This document shows positions 33,747 through 42,702 of a DNA stretch of 64,000 bases, in pieces. Source of the DNA: UBA3102 sp964413055. GTDB lineage: Bacteria; Bacillota; Desulfotomaculia; Desulfotomaculales; Pelotomaculaceae. Location of the stretch: positions 1 through 64,000 of the forward strand of contig CAYPRB010000007.1 in assembly GCA_964413055.1 (NCBI GenBank), in the 5' to 3' direction. How positions within the stretch are numbered: position 1 is the first letter of the stretch; every line of letters begins with the position of its first letter. Made by a program: the position numbers and the translations under genes. The notes under the pieces are model-generated. The model was given only the letters and a program-made list of their open reading frames with translations. It was not told where the DNA came from and searched no databases.

Positions 33747-33821
33747 TGGTGGGCCCACCAGGATTCGAACCTGGAGCCAGCCGGTTATGAGCCGGATGCT
33801 CTACCATTGAGCTATGGGCCC
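33747..33821 (-). tRNA. tRNA with CAT anticodon (elongator Met, or Ile2)
   Basis: On the minus strand the 75-base gene begins GGGCCCATAGCTCAATGGTA, has the loop CTCATAA and a GGTTCGAATC T-arm, and ends GGGCCCACCA. The CAT anticodon fits elongator Met. The CTCATAA loop is also usual for tRNA-Ile2, whose C34 is changed to lysidine, so the identity is not settled. The G1-C72 acceptor pair excludes an initiator. Confidence 0.93.
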
Positions 33822-33824
33822 GAA

Positions 33825-33899
33825 TGGCTCCCCGAGCAGGATTCGAACCTGCAACCTACCGGTTAACAGCCGGTTGCTCTACCGTTGAGCTATCGAGGA
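33825..33899 (-). tRNA. tRNA-Asn (anticodon GTT)
   Basis: On the minus strand the 75-base gene begins TCCTCGATAGCTCAACGGTA, has the loop CTGTTAA, a GGTTCGAATC T-arm, discriminator G and an encoded CCA. It is the first tRNA downstream of rpoD. Confidence 0.96.
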
Positions 33900-33961
33900 A
33901 TACCAGCACATAACATTATACGATAATTTATATTGACCGTCAATCAACGTGACGTAATAAT

Positions 33962-35059
33962 TTATTCCAAGTAATCTTTTAATTTTTTACTTCTGCTCGG
34001 GTGGCGCAGTTTACGCAGGGTCTTGGCTTCAATCTGCCGTATGCGCTCCCGGGTCACCCCAAACTTTTGTCCCACTTCTTCCAGGGTCCGGGCACGACCG
34101 TCATCCAGGCCGAAACGCAAGCGCAGCACTCTTTGTTCCCGGTCAGTCAAAGTCTTCAAAACTTCATTCAACTGTTCACGCAACAAGGTAAAGGATGCCT
34201 CTTCCGCCGGCGCCCTGGCCTCATGGTCCTCAATAAAATCGCCCAGATGGGAATCTTCTTCTTCGCCGATGGGAGTTTCCAGAGACACGGGCTCCTGGGC
34301 AATTTTCATGATCTCCCTGACTTTATCTTCGGTAATATTCATCTCTTTCGCAATTTCCTCGGGATTCGGATCGCGACCCAACTCCTGCAATAGCTGCCGC
34401 GATACCCGGATCAACTTATTGATGGTTTCCACCATATGCACGGGAATCCTAATTGTCCGGGCCTGGTCAGCAATAGCCCTGGTAATGGCCTGGCGAATCC
34501 ACCAGGTGGCGTAAGTGCTAAATTTATATCCTTTCCGGTAATCAAACTTTTCTACCGCCTTGATCAGGCCGAGATTACCCTCCTGGATCAAATCCAAAAA
34601 AAGCATGCCCCGGCCGACATAACGCTTGGCAATACTGACCACCAATCTTAAATTGGCTTCTGCCAGCCTTCTTTTAGCTTCTATATCGCCTTCTTCCATA
34701 CGCTTGGCCAGGTCCACCTCTTCTTCCGGAGTCAAAAGCGGCACCCGGCCGATCTCCTTTAAATACATACGTACGGGGTCATCTATGCCAACACCTTCAG
34801 GGATGGTAAGGTCGACTTCCACCTCTTCAGACTGGTTTTCGTTTGAACTTCCCGCGGTCACAATACCCGATATCTCGGGAACCACTTCTATGCCCATGCC
34901 GGCTAATTTTTCGTAAATATCGTCAATTTGTTCCGGTGTAAGGTCAATACCCTGTAAACTGTCCATGATTTCATTATAAGTCAAAACACCACGCTTTTTG
35001 CCCTTATCGATCAGTTCCTTTACATTTTCATTTTTAAGTTCCTCTCTCAATTGTATCAC
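33962..35059 (-). CDS. rpoD: Primary sigma factor SigA/RpoD
   Basis: This is the housekeeping sigma factor directing RNA polymerase. Region 1.1 (residues 1-60) is present. Region 2 reads DLIQEGNLGLIKAVEKFDY and KGYKFSTYATWWIRQAITRA, region 3 IRIPVHMVETINKL, and region 4 LRLRFGLDDG...VTRERIRQIEAK. The 365 residues match Firmicute SigA. It lies 8 bases downstream of dnaG, forming the classic dnaG-rpoD operon. Confidence 0.98.
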   Translation of the reverse strand: MIQLREELKNENVKELIDKGKKRGVLTYNEIMDSLQGIDLTPEQIDDIYEKLAGMGIEVVPEISGIVTAGSSNENQSEEVEVDLTIPEGVGIDDPVRMYLKEIGRVPLLTPEEEVDLAKRMEEGDIEAKRRLAEANLRLVVSIAKRYVGRGMLFLDLIQEGNLGLIKAVEKFDYRKGYKFSTYATWWIRQAITRAIADQARTIRIPVHMVETINKLIRVSRQLLQELGRDPNPEEIAKEMNITEDKVREIMKIAQEPVSLETPIGEEEDSHLGDFIEDHEARAPAEEASFTLLREQLNEVLKTLTDREQRVLRLRFGLDDGRARTLEEVGQKFGVTRERIRQIEAKTLRKLRHPSRSKKLKDYLE

Positions 35060-35067
35060 TCCCCTCT

Positions 35068-36942
35068 CTAGGGTATTCCTACTTCATCAGCCCCGGAAAC
35101 CTTCCGGTATTCTTGAAGCAAAGTTTCCAAGCGGTTCCGGTCTCCTGCTTTCTCCGCTTCGGCAATCACCCGTAAAACAATATACTCGCGCCACAACTTG
35201 GTATAAAGTGATTTATTGCCTGACTTCTCAGCTTTGCTTATTTCATTCAGAAGTGTCTCCCTGCGCTCCTGCCGGCTGCAACGGCTCAGCGATTCCAAAT
35301 ATCCCTTCATTATTTGAACCGGGTCTGACCCGGGAATTTCCTGCGTTAACAAGCGACTCAAAACAGCCTGTTCCTCTTCGTCGAGGGCACTTAAAATCTC
35401 AACGGGCCGGTATGCCGGATGACCGGCACATTTTAGACAACATTTAAAAATTTTATTATAAAACGGCTTCTTAAACGGCTTCTCGCCCATCTCATCCAGA
35501 ACGGCAGTTCCCAACGCGGGTTCTTCCAGGAGCAGCCGCAACAACCCGTCTTCCGCCCTGGCCCTGGCATCCGGCCTTGCTTCTTTACCTAATATATTAT
35601 GCTTAGTTTTAGTAAAATTATCCGGTTTAAGCCATTTATTTCCCTTTTTTTTGTTAAATCTCTTGAATTCTCCTGCTACCGTTTCCCAGGACAAATTTAA
35701 AACCCGGGCTACCGCCTTTAAACCTTCTTCCCGCTCTACTTCACTGCTCATAACCGCCAGGTTGGGAAATACCCCGCGCATCACTTCCAATTTGCCCGCT
35801 ACGGTATTGACGGCTCTCTCCCCGGTGGCCTGCCGCAATTTATATTCTATCAGGGACGGAGCTTTATTGATTAACTCCTCCCATAAAACATTCCCGTGTA
35901 CTCTTATCAAATCATCAGGATCCTTACCGTCCGGGATGCTGATAACTCTTACCCGGCAGCCCAACTCCTGCAGGATATCAAGTCCCCGAATAGTCGCGGC
36001 CACTCCGGCGGCATCGGCATCATAAGCAATTACCACGTCCCTGCTGTAATTCTTCAATAACCGGCCCTGTTCCACGGTAAAAGCCGTACCTAGCGTGGCT
36101 ACCGTATTGGTAATCCCGTGCAGGTGCGCGGTAATAACATCCATATACCCTTCTACCACCACCACGAAACCCTTTTCCCTGATTGCCGCACGCGCCAGGT
36201 GCAAACCATAAAGCATACGCCCCTTATTAAAAAAAGGAGTTTCCGGAGTATTGACATACTTGGGCAGAGAATCATCCAGCACCCGCCCGCCAAAACCTAC
36301 TACCCGGGCGGCCGCGTCACGGATGGGAAAAATAATCCGGTTACGAAACCGGTCATAGTATCTACCGGCTTCATTTTTTACCGCCAGCCCGGCTGCAACC
36401 ACCTCGTCGGGCCGGTAATCCTCCCGGCGCAAAAACCCCAACAGTGCATTCCATTCCGGCAGGGCAAAACCAATTTCAAAATGTTCCCACGCATCCCGGT
36501 TGAAGCCTCTTGCTGCCAGGTATCGTCTGGCCGCTGCCGCTTCCCGCCGTTGTTGTAAAACCTGGCTGAAAAAATCTTTAGCCCGGCTGTTGATCTGATG
36601 CAGTGCTTCCCGCCGGCGCTCTTTCTCCCGTTGGGCGGGACTTTCATTTACCGGAACGGCAACCCCGGCCTGCTGGGCAAGCATCTGCACCGCTTCATAA
36701 AAAGTAAGGCTTTCCTTAAGCATGATAAACTTAAAAACATCACCGCCGGTACTGCAACCAAAACAATAGAAGATTTGCTTATCCGGCGTGACAGTAAATG
36801 AAGGTGCCCGATCGTGGTGGAAAGGACAGAAACCAGTGAAATATTTACCTTTTTTCTTTAATTGAACGTAACGGGATACCACCTCAACGATATCTGACCG
36901 CAGGCGGACCGTTTCAATTATCTCATCAGGAATAAAGCCCAC
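35068..36942 (-). CDS. dnaG: DNA primase
   Basis: DnaG makes RNA primers at the replication fork. The N-terminal CHC2 zinc finger reads FCPFHHDRAPSF...IFYCFGC (residues 38-65). The TOPRIM core has VVVEGYMDVITAHLHG (about 260) and VIAYDADAAGVAAT (about 310). The C-terminal part, where the DnaB-binding domain lies, is less conserved. The 624 residues are normal. It heads the dnaG-rpoD pair. Confidence 0.97.
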   Translation of the reverse strand: MGFIPDEIIETVRLRSDIVEVVSRYVQLKKKGKYFTGFCPFHHDRAPSFTVTPDKQIFYCFGCSTGGDVFKFIMLKESLTFYEAVQMLAQQAGVAVPVNESPAQREKERRREALHQINSRAKDFFSQVLQQRREAAAARRYLAARGFNRDAWEHFEIGFALPEWNALLGFLRREDYRPDEVVAAGLAVKNEAGRYYDRFRNRIIFPIRDAAARVVGFGGRVLDDSLPKYVNTPETPFFNKGRMLYGLHLARAAIREKGFVVVVEGYMDVITAHLHGITNTVATLGTAFTVEQGRLLKNYSRDVVIAYDADAAGVAATIRGLDILQELGCRVRVISIPDGKDPDDLIRVHGNVLWEELINKAPSLIEYKLRQATGERAVNTVAGKLEVMRGVFPNLAVMSSEVEREEGLKAVARVLNLSWETVAGEFKRFNKKKGNKWLKPDNFTKTKHNILGKEARPDARARAEDGLLRLLLEEPALGTAVLDEMGEKPFKKPFYNKIFKCCLKCAGHPAYRPVEILSALDEEEQAVLSRLLTQEIPGSDPVQIMKGYLESLSRCSRQERRETLLNEISKAEKSGNKSLYTKLWREYIVLRVIAEAEKAGDRNRLETLLQEYRKVSGADEVGIP

Positions 36943-37165
36943 CTTGGGATCACCTTCTATCAGACCTTTATCGATTTAGAATGATTCAACAGATAAATCA
37001 TATTATCCTTCCGGATTAGTTTAAAATATTAATAAAATAATCCTATTAAACACTTGAACATTCTTATTAAAAAAAATATTCGCTACCGCTTAATATTTTC
37101 CTTCCTAATATCGACATTTTTTTAAATATTATTGCCAATTATTACTGCCTTTTAAGCGGCACGTA

Positions 37166-38167
37166 TTAATCTACCCACGGATGGGGAATATATAAATCCT
37201 TATACACCCGGATGGCAAACCTGTCAGTCATCCCCGCGATATAATCACACACCACCCGTTCTGCGTTTCCGGTCCGGGCACGTTTCAGATACTCCCCGGG
37301 TAAATTTTCGGGGTTTCTTTGAAAATACCGGTACAAACACCGTACCACGTGCCGCGCCTTTGCCTCTTCCCGTTTGGCCTCGGACCCGATATAAACATAC
37401 TCAAACAAAAAGTCCCGCAGGCGGTCGGTAGCCATTTTAATTGCCGGGCTCATCTTTATTACCCCGGGCTCGTTCCAGTTGGTTTGGATTAAATCGAGGA
37501 CCATGGTATTGATGCGCTCCCGGTGTTCCCTGCCTAAAATCTCCTGACAATCTTCCGGAAGCTCGCCCTGAGTGAGCACCCCGCCCCGGATGGCATCATC
37601 GATGTCATGATTGATGTAGGCTATCCGGTCGGCGATTTTCACCACCTGCCCTTCCAGGGTAGCGGGCATTGCCGGACCAGTATGGTTTAAAATCCCGTCC
37701 CGCACCTCCCAGGTCAGGTTTAACCCCCTGTTTCCCTCCAGCACGTCGACAACCCTTAAACTCTGTTCGTTATGCTTGAAACCGTGTTGAAAAACCTCGT
37801 CCAGAGCTTCTTCTCCGGCGTGCCCGAACGGGGTATGCCCTAAATCATGACCGAGGGCCACTGCTTCAGCAAGGTCCTCGTTCAACTTCAGTGCCCTGAC
37901 TACGGTACGGGCAATTTGTGACACTTCCAGGGTATGAGTCAGCCTGGTGCGATAGTGGTCCCCTTCTGGAATGGTAAAAACCTGAGTCTTGTGTTTCAGG
38001 CGCCGAAAGCTTTTGGAATGTATAATCCGGTCACGGTCCCGCTGAAAAGCAGTCCGCACCACGCATTCTTCTTCCGGCTGCACCCGTCCCCGGCTCTCAC
38101 GGCTAAAACAAGCACACGGGGAAAAAATACGGTATTCCAGTTCCTCGGTGCGCAGGCGGATATCCAT
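37166..38167 (-). CDS. dgt: Deoxyguanosinetriphosphate triphosphohydrolase-like protein
   Basis: This HD-domain enzyme cleaves dNTPs to nucleoside and triphosphate. Motifs: RRLKHKTQVF near 53, TRLTHTLEVSQIARTV near 75 (His), GHDLGHTPFGHAGEEAL near 106 (HD pair), and ADRIAYINHDIDDAIR near 200 (Asp). The ATG at 38167 with GGTGGTGG upstream is chosen over GTG at 38185, giving 333 residues. In related genomes dgt lies between ppdK and dnaG; here a 10-kb accessory block separates it from ppdK. About 220 AT-rich bases to dnaG hold nothing clear. Confidence 0.94.
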   Translation of the reverse strand: MDIRLRTEELEYRIFSPCACFSRESRGRVQPEEECVVRTAFQRDRDRIIHSKSFRRLKHKTQVFTIPEGDHYRTRLTHTLEVSQIARTVVRALKLNEDLAEAVALGHDLGHTPFGHAGEEALDEVFQHGFKHNEQSLRVVDVLEGNRGLNLTWEVRDGILNHTGPAMPATLEGQVVKIADRIAYINHDIDDAIRGGVLTQGELPEDCQEILGREHRERINTMVLDLIQTNWNEPGVIKMSPAIKMATDRLRDFLFEYVYIGSEAKREEAKARHVVRCLYRYFQRNPENLPGEYLKRARTGNAERVVCDYIAGMTDRFAIRVYKDLYIPHPWVD

Positions 38168-38269
38168 GAAACCACCACCCTGCACTAATATCTATAAAAT
38201 ATCTATAAAAATAATTCTACAGGCGCGACCTATAATCCTGCCCGTATCAATTTGCCCGCTATTATAAAA

Positions 38270-38306
38270 AGTGTAATCCCCGGCGCAAAAACTTTTCACC
38301 GGGGAT
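38270..38306 (-). terminator. Rho-independent terminator downstream of thpR
   Basis: On the minus strand ATCCCCGG and CCGGGGAT form a perfect 8-bp stem (38299-38306, 38276-38283) with a 15-base loop, followed by TACACTTTTTATAA. It closes the thpR transcript before the dgt promoter region. Confidence 0.7.
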
Positions 38307-38431
38307 AATTACCACCCCAATAGGCAGTGTTACCTTCCTTTTGGAGGCTTCCGTTGGAAGCTACTATAAACATCCATGCTCCCCTTTCTAAAAAACATGA
38401 TCCGATATAATTTATTCCCGGTCCTTTGAGC

Positions 38432-39016
38432 TTAAACCGGAAATCCCGGCAAGGCAATCCGGGCCAAAACCGAGTACCTGGGTCCCCGGGAACCAAGCTC
38501 ACTCAGCATCAGGTCCACTGAAGAGATTTTTGCCCCACCGAAGCCACCCCGTTCCCGCGCTAGTTTTTCCGCCACGGTCATCAAAGCTGGAAACCCAGCG
38601 GGGGAACGCATCCGGGCCAACGTCAGGTGTGGAGAAAACCGGCGCTTCTCCGGTTTGAAACCAACCCGCCCCATTTCCTGTTGCACCCGGCGGTGCAGGC
38701 GGGATAAAACAGCGGTTTCTCCGGACACTCCCACCCAGATTACCCGCGGCCTTTGTTCCGAAGGGAATAACCCCACACCGGAAAATTCCAACCGGAAAGG
38801 GGATATGCCCTGCGCAGCACGACCTAAAGCACCGGTGACCGCCGGCACCCGGTCCCCGTCAACCCGGCCGAGAAATTGCACCGTCAAATGCAGGTTCTCA
38901 CTCTCCACCCATTTGGCATCGGACGGCAGCTTTCTAAGCTCTTCAATAAATGTATTCAGCGTACGCTTTAATTTTTCCGGTAAATTTAGCGCAATAAACA
39001 ATCTCAACTGTTCCAA
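38432..39016 (-). CDS. thpR: RNA 2',3'-cyclic phosphodiesterase (LigT/ThpR)
   Basis: The 2H phosphoesterase has its two HxTx motifs, ENLHLTVQFLG (about residue 43) and RFSPHLTLARM (about 130), and the start LRLFIALNLPE typical of ThpR. It opens 2',3'-cyclic phosphates on RNA ends. A TTG at 39016 is preferred, six bases after GAGGTGG; an ATG at 39031 would lie within that site. It is a single gene, divergent from the TPR-like gene. Confidence 0.9.
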   Translation of the reverse strand: MEQLRLFIALNLPEKLKRTLNTFIEELRKLPSDAKWVESENLHLTVQFLGRVDGDRVPAVTGALGRAAQGISPFRLEFSGVGLFPSEQRPRVIWVGVSGETAVLSRLHRRVQQEMGRVGFKPEKRRFSPHLTLARMRSPAGFPALMTVAEKLARERGGFGGAKISSVDLMLSELGSRGPRYSVLARIALPGFPV

Positions 39017-39180
39017 AAGCACCCACCTCATAAAACTTTTGACAATCCTTCTCCAAATAAATATCCTTCAACAAAGAGCAAAATATTCCTTTCTTTGCAT
39101 ATTTTTTTATTTTATACTTGATTTATTGACTAATTTTATTGATAATGTTTAGAAAAGGGCGAAATACATCGAGGAATTAT

Positions 39181-40167
39181 ATGTTGGAATATTTTGTATG
39201 GTTACTGATCCTCAGTTTAATATTAATTTTTATATTTAAGGTTTTTGGAAATCGTATCCCTTTAAATTCACGGGTTTTATACGGATCCGTAATGATTTCT
39301 TTTATTGTGGGAATAATTTTTCCGGTCATTGTCGCTAACCTTACTCCCGTTAAGGTTATTACTGTATATTTAGGTATGATCTTTCTTTCCGCCGCAGTTC
39401 TAAGCTACACGGACAGCAGCTCTTCTTCCGAATCCGCTTCCGCTTCCGTATCCGCTCCCGCTCCCCGGCAACCGGAACCAGATGAGGAGTCTCCAGATAC
39501 CGGACCGGTTGCAGTCCCATCGCCAGTTACAATTGCTCCCCCCACAAACCCGCCACCCGTTTTAACGGAAGACCCGGTTAAAATGGATTCCTGCCCGGCA
39601 CCAGACGACTCCGTACCGTCAATGTCATGGTCAGAAAACGCAGCGGGAACAGAGGTTCAAACCCCTGCAACAGCATCTCCGGTTGAAGAAGTTGAGGTTC
39701 AACCCCCTGCAACAGCATCTCTGTTTGAAGAAGTTGTAAAAGTTGCAGAAGCCGGCCCGGATTCCACCGTTGCAGAGGTAAAGCCAGAACCGGTCACGAC
39801 CGGTGATTATATCACCGCCGGCTTTAAAGCTAAAAGCGCCGGCGATCTGACCGGAGCGGTCAGCTATTTTCTGAAAGCTCTCGAACGGTGCCGGGACCCG
39901 CAGGTTTACGCCGTTCTAGCCCTGGAAATCAGCGCTGTTTACCAGGAATGCGGACAGTATTTCCAAGCTGGAATGCTCCTTAAATCTGCCGCCGGGCAGG
40001 ATGAAATAATCAAACAACCGGTTTTAAGACAAAAATTACTTGAACGGCTGGTTTTTCTGGAAACCCTGGTTGAACAATTAAAGATGGCCGGTATACCCGG
40101 CGCGCCTTACTCAAAAATCCCCGGTTTGGTTCTAATGAAAACCAACCTTGAAACCAATAAAAAATAA
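39181..40167 (+). CDS. Membrane protein with low-complexity linker and TPR-like C-terminus
   Basis: Three hydrophobic segments occupy residues 1-80 (MLEYFVWLLILSLILIFIF and following). A Ser/Pro/Glu-rich linker (SSSSSESASASVSAPAP onward) contains two copies of a 14-residue unit. A helical C-terminal domain of about 110 residues (YITAGFKAKSAGDLTGAVSYFLKALER ...) follows, resembling tetratricopeptide repeats. The ATG at 39181 follows GAGGA; the frame from 39139 is less likely. It is the first of three same-strand genes with the PRC-barrel and VanW proteins. Function unknown. Confidence 0.65.
   Translation: MLEYFVWLLILSLILIFIFKVFGNRIPLNSRVLYGSVMISFIVGIIFPVIVANLTPVKVITVYLGMIFLSAAVLSYTDSSSSSESASASVSAPAPRQPEPDEESPDTGPVAVPSPVTIAPPTNPPPVLTEDPVKMDSCPAPDDSVPSMSWSENAAGTEVQTPATASPVEEVEVQPPATASLFEEVVKVAEAGPDSTVAEVKPEPVTTGDYITAGFKAKSAGDLTGAVSYFLKALERCRDPQVYAVLALEISAVYQECGQYFQAGMLLKSAAGQDEIIKQPVLRQKLLERLVFLETLVEQLKMAGIPGAPYSKIPGLVLMKTNLETNKK
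39652..39735 (+). repeat. Tandem 42-bp duplication inside the linker
   Basis: Two 42-base units (39652-39693 and 39694-39735), both starting GAGGTTCAA and ending GAAGAAGTT, differ at only a few positions. They encode EVQTPATASPVEEV and EVQPPATASLFEEV, so the linker length can change in 14-residue steps. Confidence 0.85.
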
Positions 40168-40194
40168 AATAACTTACCGAAAGGAGAGAAAAGA

Positions 40195-40977
40195 TTGAAA
40201 AGCAGCCGTCAGATTTTGGACCTGCCGGTCCTCAGTATTGAAGAAGGTAAGGAAATAGGCAGAGTCAAGCATCTTGTCCTAAACCCGCAGCGGGGCGCGG
40301 TAGATTATATCCTGGTAGAAGACCAGGCCTGGTACCAGGGACTAAAGGCTATGCCGTATGCCGCGGTACAGGGGATTGGAGCATACGCCCTGACCGTGGC
40401 AAACCGTTCATCCCTCTCAGAGGTTACGGAATGTACCGGAATAATTGACTTGTTGGAAAAAGACTTGCGCCTGCCGGGCTTAAAAGTCCTCAGCACCAAA
40501 GGCTGCCTGTTGGGGTCCGTAAGTGAATTTTATATCCACGACCAGAGCGGTGATATTGCCGGATGCCAGTTAATTCCGGAAAACAGCCAAAAAGCCGCCG
40601 GGATCATACCCGGGAAATTTATTCTTACTTACGGTAGTGACTACCTGGTTGTCGAAGAGGGGATTGAAGAAAAACTGGTAAAAGAACTTACGGAAGACCA
40701 CTCCGCTGCCACCGGCTCCCGCAACAACCGGGTCGAAACTACCCCCGCCGGTACCGGAGCACAGGACGCCGGACAGAAAAAATCACCGGGGGCAGAATTG
40801 AAACATTTCGAGGAGCAGCAGCGGCAGTTCATACTGGGTAAAAAAGCCGCCCTCAAGATTACGGATGACGACGGTAAAGTAGTGGTGGAAGAGGGGGAAA
40901 CGATCACCCAGGAAATCATAGACCGGGCAAAGGCAGCAGACAAGTATATTCAGCTGACTTTAAACATTTCTGACTAA
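40195..40977 (+). CDS. PRC-barrel domain protein
   Basis: Residues 1-75 (RQILDLPVLSIEEGKEIGRV) and 85-160 (LRLPGLKVLSTKGCLLGSVSEF) look like two PRC-barrel domains, small beta-barrels that bind partners in RNA processing, photosystems and sporulation. A charged linker (140-210) leads to a C-terminal part with KITDDDGKVVVEEGETITQEIIDRA, a short beta domain found in several Firmicute proteins. TTG start after AGGAGAG. It lies between the TPR-like and VanW genes with short gaps, so an operon is likely. No signal peptide is seen. Confidence 0.8.
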   Translation: MKSSRQILDLPVLSIEEGKEIGRVKHLVLNPQRGAVDYILVEDQAWYQGLKAMPYAAVQGIGAYALTVANRSSLSEVTECTGIIDLLEKDLRLPGLKVLSTKGCLLGSVSEFYIHDQSGDIAGCQLIPENSQKAAGIIPGKFILTYGSDYLVVEEGIEEKLVKELTEDHSAATGSRNNRVETTPAGTGAQDAGQKKSPGAELKHFEEQQRQFILGKKAALKITDDDGKVVVEEGETITQEIIDRAKAADKYIQLTLNISD

Positions 40978-40992
40978 ACTCCGGAGGCAGTA

Positions 40993-42351
40993 ATGTCGCT
41001 TTTTAAAAAAACGGTACTCTTGTCACTGATTCTTCTGGTTCAATCCGTAATTTGTATTTTTGGAGCCGCCGCGTTTTGGGAATCCGGTTATTCCGGAGTA
41101 ATCCGGCAAGGCATCACGGTCAACGGTATCCCGGTAGGGGGATTGACTCCGGCGCAGGCAGTACGGAAATTGGAAAATAATCTTTCGTCCCCGGCGGAAA
41201 TTAAACTACAATTCACTGATGCCGCCGCCGGGAAAAGTCATTCCGTTACCTTGTCGGAAATTGACGGGAAATACGACTTCCCTGCCATAACCGAAGAGGT
41301 AATCAAATACAGTAAAAAAAGCTTGGACTTCAATCAACTGCTCTCCGCTTTAACTCTTATGGCCGCGCCACCTGAAATATCTTTAAAAATTACTTACGAT
41401 CATGAAAAGTTAAAACAAAATATCGCCTTGATCGGGGAAGCATGGAAGGAGCAGCCGCAGAATGCCACGGTAAAAATATCCGAACAAAAAGTGTTGCTTG
41501 TTCCTGAAGTAAACGGCTACCGGCTGGATTTTGAAAATACACGGGAAAAAGCACGCCTGGCCCTAACCCGGGGTGTTTTTAATATTGCCGCGTCCGGGCG
41601 AATTCTTAAACCTGATATCACTGTTTCTGACCTCCAAGGCGTTGATACGCTGTTGTCTGAATTTACTACCGCTTATGACGGCAACGCCGAAAACAGAGTC
41701 CATAATATTGCTCTTGCCGGCGCCGCAATAAACGGTTCCGTTCTGAAACCGGAAGAAATATTTTCGTTAAACCGGCAACTCGGCCCCCGGATGGAAAAAT
41801 CCGGTTATCTGAAAGCTCCCGTAATTGCCAATAACCGCCTGACACTGGATTTCGGGGGTGGTATCTGCCAGGTCGCCACTACGCTCTATAACGCCGTACT
41901 ATTGGCCGGCCTGGATATTGTCGAGCGTTTTCCCCACTCGCAACCGGTCAACTATATCCCTCCCGGCCTTGACGCCACCATTTCCGGCGACCATCTGGAT
42001 CTTAAATTCGCCAATAATACTGATACTCCGGTTTATATTGCCGGTTTATCCGATGCAACAACCTTTACCGTCCGTATTTTCGGCGGAGATAAAAACCACC
42101 GGCACACGATAAGAATTACATCCGAAAAGCAGCTTGTCGCGCCAAGAGTTACCGTCATGCAGGACGATACCCTTCAGGAAGGTGAAACCAAAGTCATAAA
42201 TCCGGGAAGAACAGGTTATCAGGTGAAAGTTTACCGCGAAGTACTTGAAGAAGGCCGGGTGGTTTCAAAAACCTTAATCTCAGAAGATTATTACCGTCCC
42301 ACAAACAAAATCATCCACGTGGGCCCTGGAACGGAAGAATTGGAGAAATAA
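40993..42351 (+). CDS. VanW family protein with PG-binding and G5 domains
   Basis: An N-terminal membrane segment (LLSLILLVQSVICIFGAAAF) anchors the protein outside the cell. Residues 35-220 contain two peptidoglycan-binding_4 type repeats (GITVNGIPVGGLTPAQA; EVNGYRLDFENTREKARLAL). The VanW core follows (ALAGAAINGSVLKPEEIFSL, GGGICQVATTLYNAVLLAG). The end has a G5 domain (KQLVAPRVTVMQDDTLQEGE). Such proteins act at the wall, often around sporulation; the original VanW has no known activity. It starts 15 bases after the PRC-barrel gene. Confidence 0.9.
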   Translation: MSLFKKTVLLSLILLVQSVICIFGAAAFWESGYSGVIRQGITVNGIPVGGLTPAQAVRKLENNLSSPAEIKLQFTDAAAGKSHSVTLSEIDGKYDFPAITEEVIKYSKKSLDFNQLLSALTLMAAPPEISLKITYDHEKLKQNIALIGEAWKEQPQNATVKISEQKVLLVPEVNGYRLDFENTREKARLALTRGVFNIAASGRILKPDITVSDLQGVDTLLSEFTTAYDGNAENRVHNIALAGAAINGSVLKPEEIFSLNRQLGPRMEKSGYLKAPVIANNRLTLDFGGGICQVATTLYNAVLLAGLDIVERFPHSQPVNYIPPGLDATISGDHLDLKFANNTDTPVYIAGLSDATTFTVRIFGGDKNHRHTIRITSEKQLVAPRVTVMQDDTLQEGETKVINPGRTGYQVKVYREVLEEGRVVSKTLISEDYYRPTNKIIHVGPGTEELEK

Positions 42352-42390
42352 ATAAAGACCTGCTGCCGCAGCAGCGGGTCAAAAAACAGA

Positions 42391-42456
42391 AAACAGAGAA
42401 AACAGGGGACGGTTCTCGAAAGAAAACAGGAGAAAACAGGGGACGGTTCTCTGTTT
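42391..42456 (+). repeat. REP-like repeats, left side of the RAYT region
   Basis: Two direct copies of GAAAACAGGGGACGGTTCTC lie at about 42398-42417 and 42432-42451, the second followed by TGTTTT so that AAACAG...CTGTTT form inverted ends. The same motif in the opposite orientation occurs at 45063-45085 beyond the RAYT gene. Confidence 0.75.
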
Positions 42457-42479
42457 TACGCCCTGAATGTTTTATTAAC

Positions 42480-42596
42480 AGCAAATTCCATTTGTATGCT
42501 TCTATATTATCTGCCAATCTATCTTTACCCAGCCTTTACCGGATTCTGATGTATGTATTATTGGCAAGCTCTTCATTTCCTTTTTTTAACCAGACC
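42480..42596 (-). pseudogene. Deleted remnant of a RAYT transposase gene
   Basis: On the minus strand the sequence encodes pieces that match the RAYT at 44347-45018: KKGNEELAN, YIRIR (for YIHQN) and LADNIEAYKWN, in the same order but with the middle missing. At the DNA level, stretches such as TATGCTTCTATATTATCTGC, CCTTTACCGGATTCTGATGT and TTGGCAAGCTCTTCATTTCC are shared. It is therefore a second, internally deleted copy of the RAYT unit and not the missing end of the other one. Confidence 0.8.
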
Positions 42597-42702
42597 GCCG
42601 GGAAGTCCCCTTCCTGAGCAAAGCGAAGGGAGGGGATGAAAGGCGGGAAAAGATCGTCCTGGAACACTTGTTCTAATACAGTTCTGCTGATATAATATAA
42701 CC

